From Peribacter sp964404805 (lineage in GTDB: Bacteria; Patescibacteriota; Gracilibacteria; Peribacterales; Peribacteraceae): a DNA stretch of 7,659 nt. The stretch lies in the NCBI GenBank assembly GCA_964404805.1, contig CAYOLJ010000057.1:1-7659 (forward strand), given 5' to 3'. A model generated the notes under the pieces. It was not told the origin of the DNA. It searched no databases and saw nothing but the letters and a program-made list of their open reading frames with translations. Shown piece by piece: positions 5,493 through 7,659 of the stretch (within the stretch, counting starts at the first letter, position 1; every line of letters begins with the position of its first letter). The translations under genes were made by a program, and so were the position numbers.

Positions 5493-6826
5493 GACTTGGT
5501 GATCCATCGCACCGGCGTTCCGGTGAAGTCAAACATCGAGCGCAGCCTGTTTTCGAGGAACTTGAGTTCACTCGGGCGGATGGCTTTCGGATTGCGTACG
5601 AAGAGCACGAAGGTGGGGGGTACCTCGTCCGCTTGCGTAAGATGCTTGGTTTTTGAGAGGACCTTGAGCGGCTGGCCGTACACGGCGTCGGTGAACCAGC
5701 GGTGGAGATCCTTGGTCGGAATGCGGCGAAGTCTGTTCGCTTGCACCTGTGCAATTAAGGGAAAAACTTTGAGCAACCCTTCCTTCGTCTGGGCGGAGCA
5801 GGGGAGCAGTGGAGCAAACCGGCAGAACGAGAGCGATCGTCCCAGTTCAGCCAGCTTCGCCTCGCGCGCTTCGCCCCTGAGCGTATCAATCTTATTGAGA
5901 AGGATGATGAGTCCTCTGCCGGTCTCCATGGCCAGTGCGGCGAGACGCTGATCCTGGTGACTGACGGGGGCGGTGGCATCGAGAACGAGTAAGGCCACAT
6001 CACATTGTTCCAGTGCCTGAATGCTGCGCAGGACTGCGAAGTGCTCCACACCATCCTCCACCTTGGAGCGGCGACGAATACCCGCCGTGTCGATGAAGAG
6101 ATACTCCTGTTCCTGAAAGCGGATCGCGGTATCGACGGAATCGCGCGTGGTGCCTGGGATATCCGAGACAAGCATAGGCGAGACACGGCGCTGCGGGTCC
6201 GACATGAAGGCGTTGATGAGCGAGCTCTTGCCTACATTCGGCTTGCCGATGACGGCAATGCGCGGAGGGTCGGACTTCTTGGCCTTGGGTTGTTTTTTAA
6301 AGTGGAGCTTCTTGAGCTGCTTTTTGATCGTAGAGAGCAGTTCCTCTGTGCCGATGTTGTGCGGAGCACTCACCGAGATCACATCATCGGCGATGCCGAT
6401 TGCGAGGAATTCGGAAATCCGCTCCTCCGCGATCTGAGGATTGTCGCACTTCGTGGGCACAAGGATCACGGGAACGTGACGACGACGGTTTTTGCGCAGG
6501 AGGTCAATGATGAGGTGATCACTCTTCGTGAGCTCCTCCCGTGCATTGATCGTGAGGAGGATGAGATCGGCGTGCTCGAGCGCGAGCAGTGATTGTTGGT
6601 GAACATCCGCCTCAAAGTCTTTGTCATCCGTGCCGCCGCCCATGCCGCCCGTGTCGAGCAGCAGAAAATCCATACCGCTCATTTCGATGCGATGCGCGAC
6701 GTGATCGCGTGTGGTACCTGCAACCTCGCTCTCGATAGCGAGGCGCCTGCCCACCAATCGATTGAAGAGGGTGGATTTACCCGTGTTGGGTCGGCCAATG
6801 ATTGCAACGGTGGGGAGTGCTGGCAT
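5471..6826 (-). CDS. der: Ribosome assembly GTPase Der (EngA)
   Basis: A 451-residue protein with the tandem GTPase layout unique to Der, an essential factor for maturation of the large ribosomal subunit. First G domain: GRPNTGKS (11-18), AGTTRD (36-41), DTGG (58-61), and TKCD (125-128) where NKxD is expected. Second G domain: GKPNVGKS (194-201), PGTTRD (224-229), DTAG (246-249), a canonical NKID (311-314), and CSAQTKEG (343-350) as G5. A lysine-rich linker (about 168-187) joins the two. The C-terminal KH-like domain runs from about 355 to 443 and includes PPTFVLFVRNPKAIRPSELKFLENRLR. The final residues SGIGNRD fall inside a repetitive array and look like an added tail. ATG 6826 gives a normal N-terminus. 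It is divergent from leuS and convergent with the LOG gene. Confidence 0.97.
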   Translation of the reverse strand: MPALPTVAIIGRPNTGKSTLFNRLVGRRLAIESEVAGTTRDHVAHRIEMSGMDFLLLDTGGMGGGTDDKDFEADVHQQSLLALEHADLILLTINAREELTKSDHLIIDLLRKNRRRHVPVILVPTKCDNPQIAEERISEFLAIGIADDVISVSAPHNIGTEELLSTIKKQLKKLHFKKQPKAKKSDPPRIAVIGKPNVGKSSLINAFMSDPQRRVSPMLVSDIPGTTRDSVDTAIRFQEQEYLFIDTAGIRRRSKVEDGVEHFAVLRSIQALEQCDVALLVLDATAPVSHQDQRLAALAMETGRGLIILLNKIDTLRGEAREAKLAELGRSLSFCRFAPLLPCSAQTKEGLLKVFPLIAQVQANRLRRIPTKDLHRWFTDAVYGQPLKVLSKTKHLTQADEVPPTFVLFVRNPKAIRPSELKFLENRLRSMFDFTGTPVRWITKSGIGNRD

Positions 6827-6849
6827 GCAAAGTCTAAGGTTTACGGCGA

Positions 6850-6855
6850 ATTGTA
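6850..6855 (-). promoter_or_regulatory. Possible -10 box for der
   Basis: TACAAT on the minus strand (five of six matches to TATAAT) lies 23 bases before the der ATG, predicting a leader of about 17 bases. The expected -35 position (about 6873-6878) has only a poor match and overlaps the leuS -35 box on the other strand, so the two promoters may compete. Confidence 0.4.
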
Positions 6856-6869
6856 GCCGCTAGAGCGCT

Positions 6870-6897
6870 TTGAAGACAGCAGAACGCAGGGTATCAT
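6870..6897 (+). promoter_or_regulatory. Candidate leaderless promoter for leuS
   Basis: TTGAAG (6870-6875), a 16-base spacer and TATCAT (6892-6897; five of six matches to TATAAT). Six bases separate the -10 box from the ATG at 6904, so the predicted +1 falls on the A of the ATG. The same geometry is seen at the acetyltransferase promoter. No Shine-Dalgarno site is present, which fits a leaderless transcript. Confidence 0.55.
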
Positions 6898-6903
6898 TCG
6901 CAT

Positions 6904-7659
6904 ATGTCGCAGGAATTCGACCCCTCCACTATCGAAGCCAAGTGGCAAAAGAAGTGGGAGCAGGCCAAGATCTACGAAACGGATCTGAAGAAAGCGAAGA
7001 ATCCCTATTACTCCCTCGTCATGTTCCCGTACCCGAGTGGGGACAAGTTGCATGTGGGGCACTGGTACAACTTTGCGCCGGCAGACAGTTTTGCGCGGTA
7101 TATGCGTATGAAGGGCAAGGACGTAATGGAGCCGATGGGCTTCGACGCCTTCGGGCTTCCGGCCGAGAACTACGCCATCAAGAGCGGCATTCCGCCCGAA
7201 AAATCCATACGCGACAACGTGCAGACCATGGTCAAGCAACTCAAGCGCATGGGTTGCATGTATGACTGGAGCAAGATGGTCAATACGTCCTCACCCGAGT
7301 ACTACCGTTGGACGCAGTGGTTATTTCTCAAGATGTACGAGCACAAGCTGGCCTACAAGAAGGAGGCCTCTGTAAACTTCTGCTCCAAGTGCCAAACCGT
7401 ACTGGCCAACGAGCAGGCGCAGGACGGTACGTGCGAGCGCTGCGGAACGGAAGTGGCGCAGAAGTCACTTACCCAGTGGTTCTGGAATATCACGCAGTAT
7501 GCTCAGAGGCTTCTCGACGGTCTCGCGGATCTCGATTGGCCAGAGAAGACTAAGCTCATGCAGCGCAACTGGATCGGGAGGAGTGAGGGGGCCGAGATCA
7601 CATTTGATCTTGTGGGACATACAGAGAAGCTCACTGTTTTCACCACGCGCCCCGATACG
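6904..7659 (+). CDS. leuS: Leucyl-tRNA synthetase, N-terminal part (3' truncated by window)
   Basis: The first 252 codons of a class I aminoacyl-tRNA synthetase that charges tRNA-Leu; the frame runs open to the window end. The Rossmann nucleotide-binding start includes MFPYPSGDKLHVGHWYNFAP (40-59), where HVGH (50-53) is the HIGH signature. PMGFDAFGLPAENYAI (77-92) is a hallmark of LeuRS as opposed to IleRS or ValRS. A CxxC pair (Cys160, Cys163) and a second one (Cys177, Cys180) form a probable zinc-binding insertion. NWIGRSEGAEITF (222-234) leads to FTTRPDT (246-252), the beginning of the CP1 editing domain, where the window stops. The KMSKS loop and tRNA-binding parts are therefore outside. 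ATG 6904 starts the protein at the normal family position. Confidence 0.97.
   Translation, partial: MSQEFDPSTIEAKWQKKWEQAKIYETDLKKAKNPYYSLVMFPYPSGDKLHVGHWYNFAPADSFARYMRMKGKDVMEPMGFDAFGLPAENYAIKSGIPPEKSIRDNVQTMVKQLKRMGCMYDWSKMVNTSSPEYYRWTQWLFLKMYEHKLAYKKEASVNFCSKCQTVLANEQAQDGTCERCGTEVAQKSLTQWFWNITQYAQRLLDGLADLDWPEKTKLMQRNWIGRSEGAEITFDLVGHTEKLTVFTTRPDT

Noticed and set aside
6005..6592. Plus-strand open frame of 195 codons inside der
   Set aside because: It is antisense to the Der G domains, whose motifs are unambiguous; the open frame is a by-product of codon bias.

Overview
The window (7,659 bases, moderately GC-rich) holds eight protein genes plus one likely small gene, packed tightly with intergenic gaps of 12 to about 86 bases. 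There are no RNA genes, insertion sequences or CRISPR arrays. TGA works as a stop (it ends the DUF4349, patatin, acetyltransferase and YbaB genes), so this is the standard bacterial code and not the recoded Gracilibacteria/Absconditabacteria code. The compact housekeeping content, the lack of clear Shine-Dalgarno sites and the look of the Der and LeuRS proteins suggest a candidate-phyla-radiation (Patescibacteria) bacterium, perhaps of the Peribacteria/Peregrinibacteria type. That placement is inference from impression; no phylogeny was possible.

Layout: (1) 2-754 (+), C-terminal part of a DUF4349 membrane protein, cut by the window start. (2) 826-1656 (+), a patatin-like acyl hydrolase. (3) 1697-2137 (-), a small hypothetical protein, and 2197-3273 (-), a GNAT-type acetyltransferase with an unknown C-terminal region; both read leftward and converge on the patatin gene. 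(4) 3360-3671 (+), YbaB/EbfC nucleoid-associated protein, and 3684-4682 (+), MltG murein transglycosylase, an apparent two-gene operon divergent from the acetyltransferase. (5) 4760-5404 (+), a LOG/SLOG Rossmann protein with its own extended -10 promoter. (6) 5471-6826 (-), the ribosome-assembly GTPase Der, convergent with the LOG gene. (7) 6904-7659 (+), the first 252 codons of leucyl-tRNA synthetase, divergent from der and cut by the window end. Functionally this is a mix of envelope biology (DUF4349, patatin, MltG) and core information processing (YbaB, Der, LeuRS).

The most interesting signals lie between the genes. An exact 18-base sequence made of four GG tracts spaced by three bases occurs twice, each time starting exactly 5 bases after the stop codon of a plus-strand gene. 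A different G-tract array, with a 7-base period followed by its C-tract complement, fills the gap between the convergent LOG and der genes and supplies the last codons of der. A third G-run overlaps the stop of the small hypothetical gene. No ordinary stem-loop-plus-T-run terminator was found. G-tract arrays may therefore be 3'-end elements in this genome, which is an inference to be tested genome-wide.

A second theme is the start side. Two genes (acetyltransferase and leuS) have sigma70-like promoters whose -10 box ends only 6 to 7 bases before the ATG, which predicts leaderless mRNAs.
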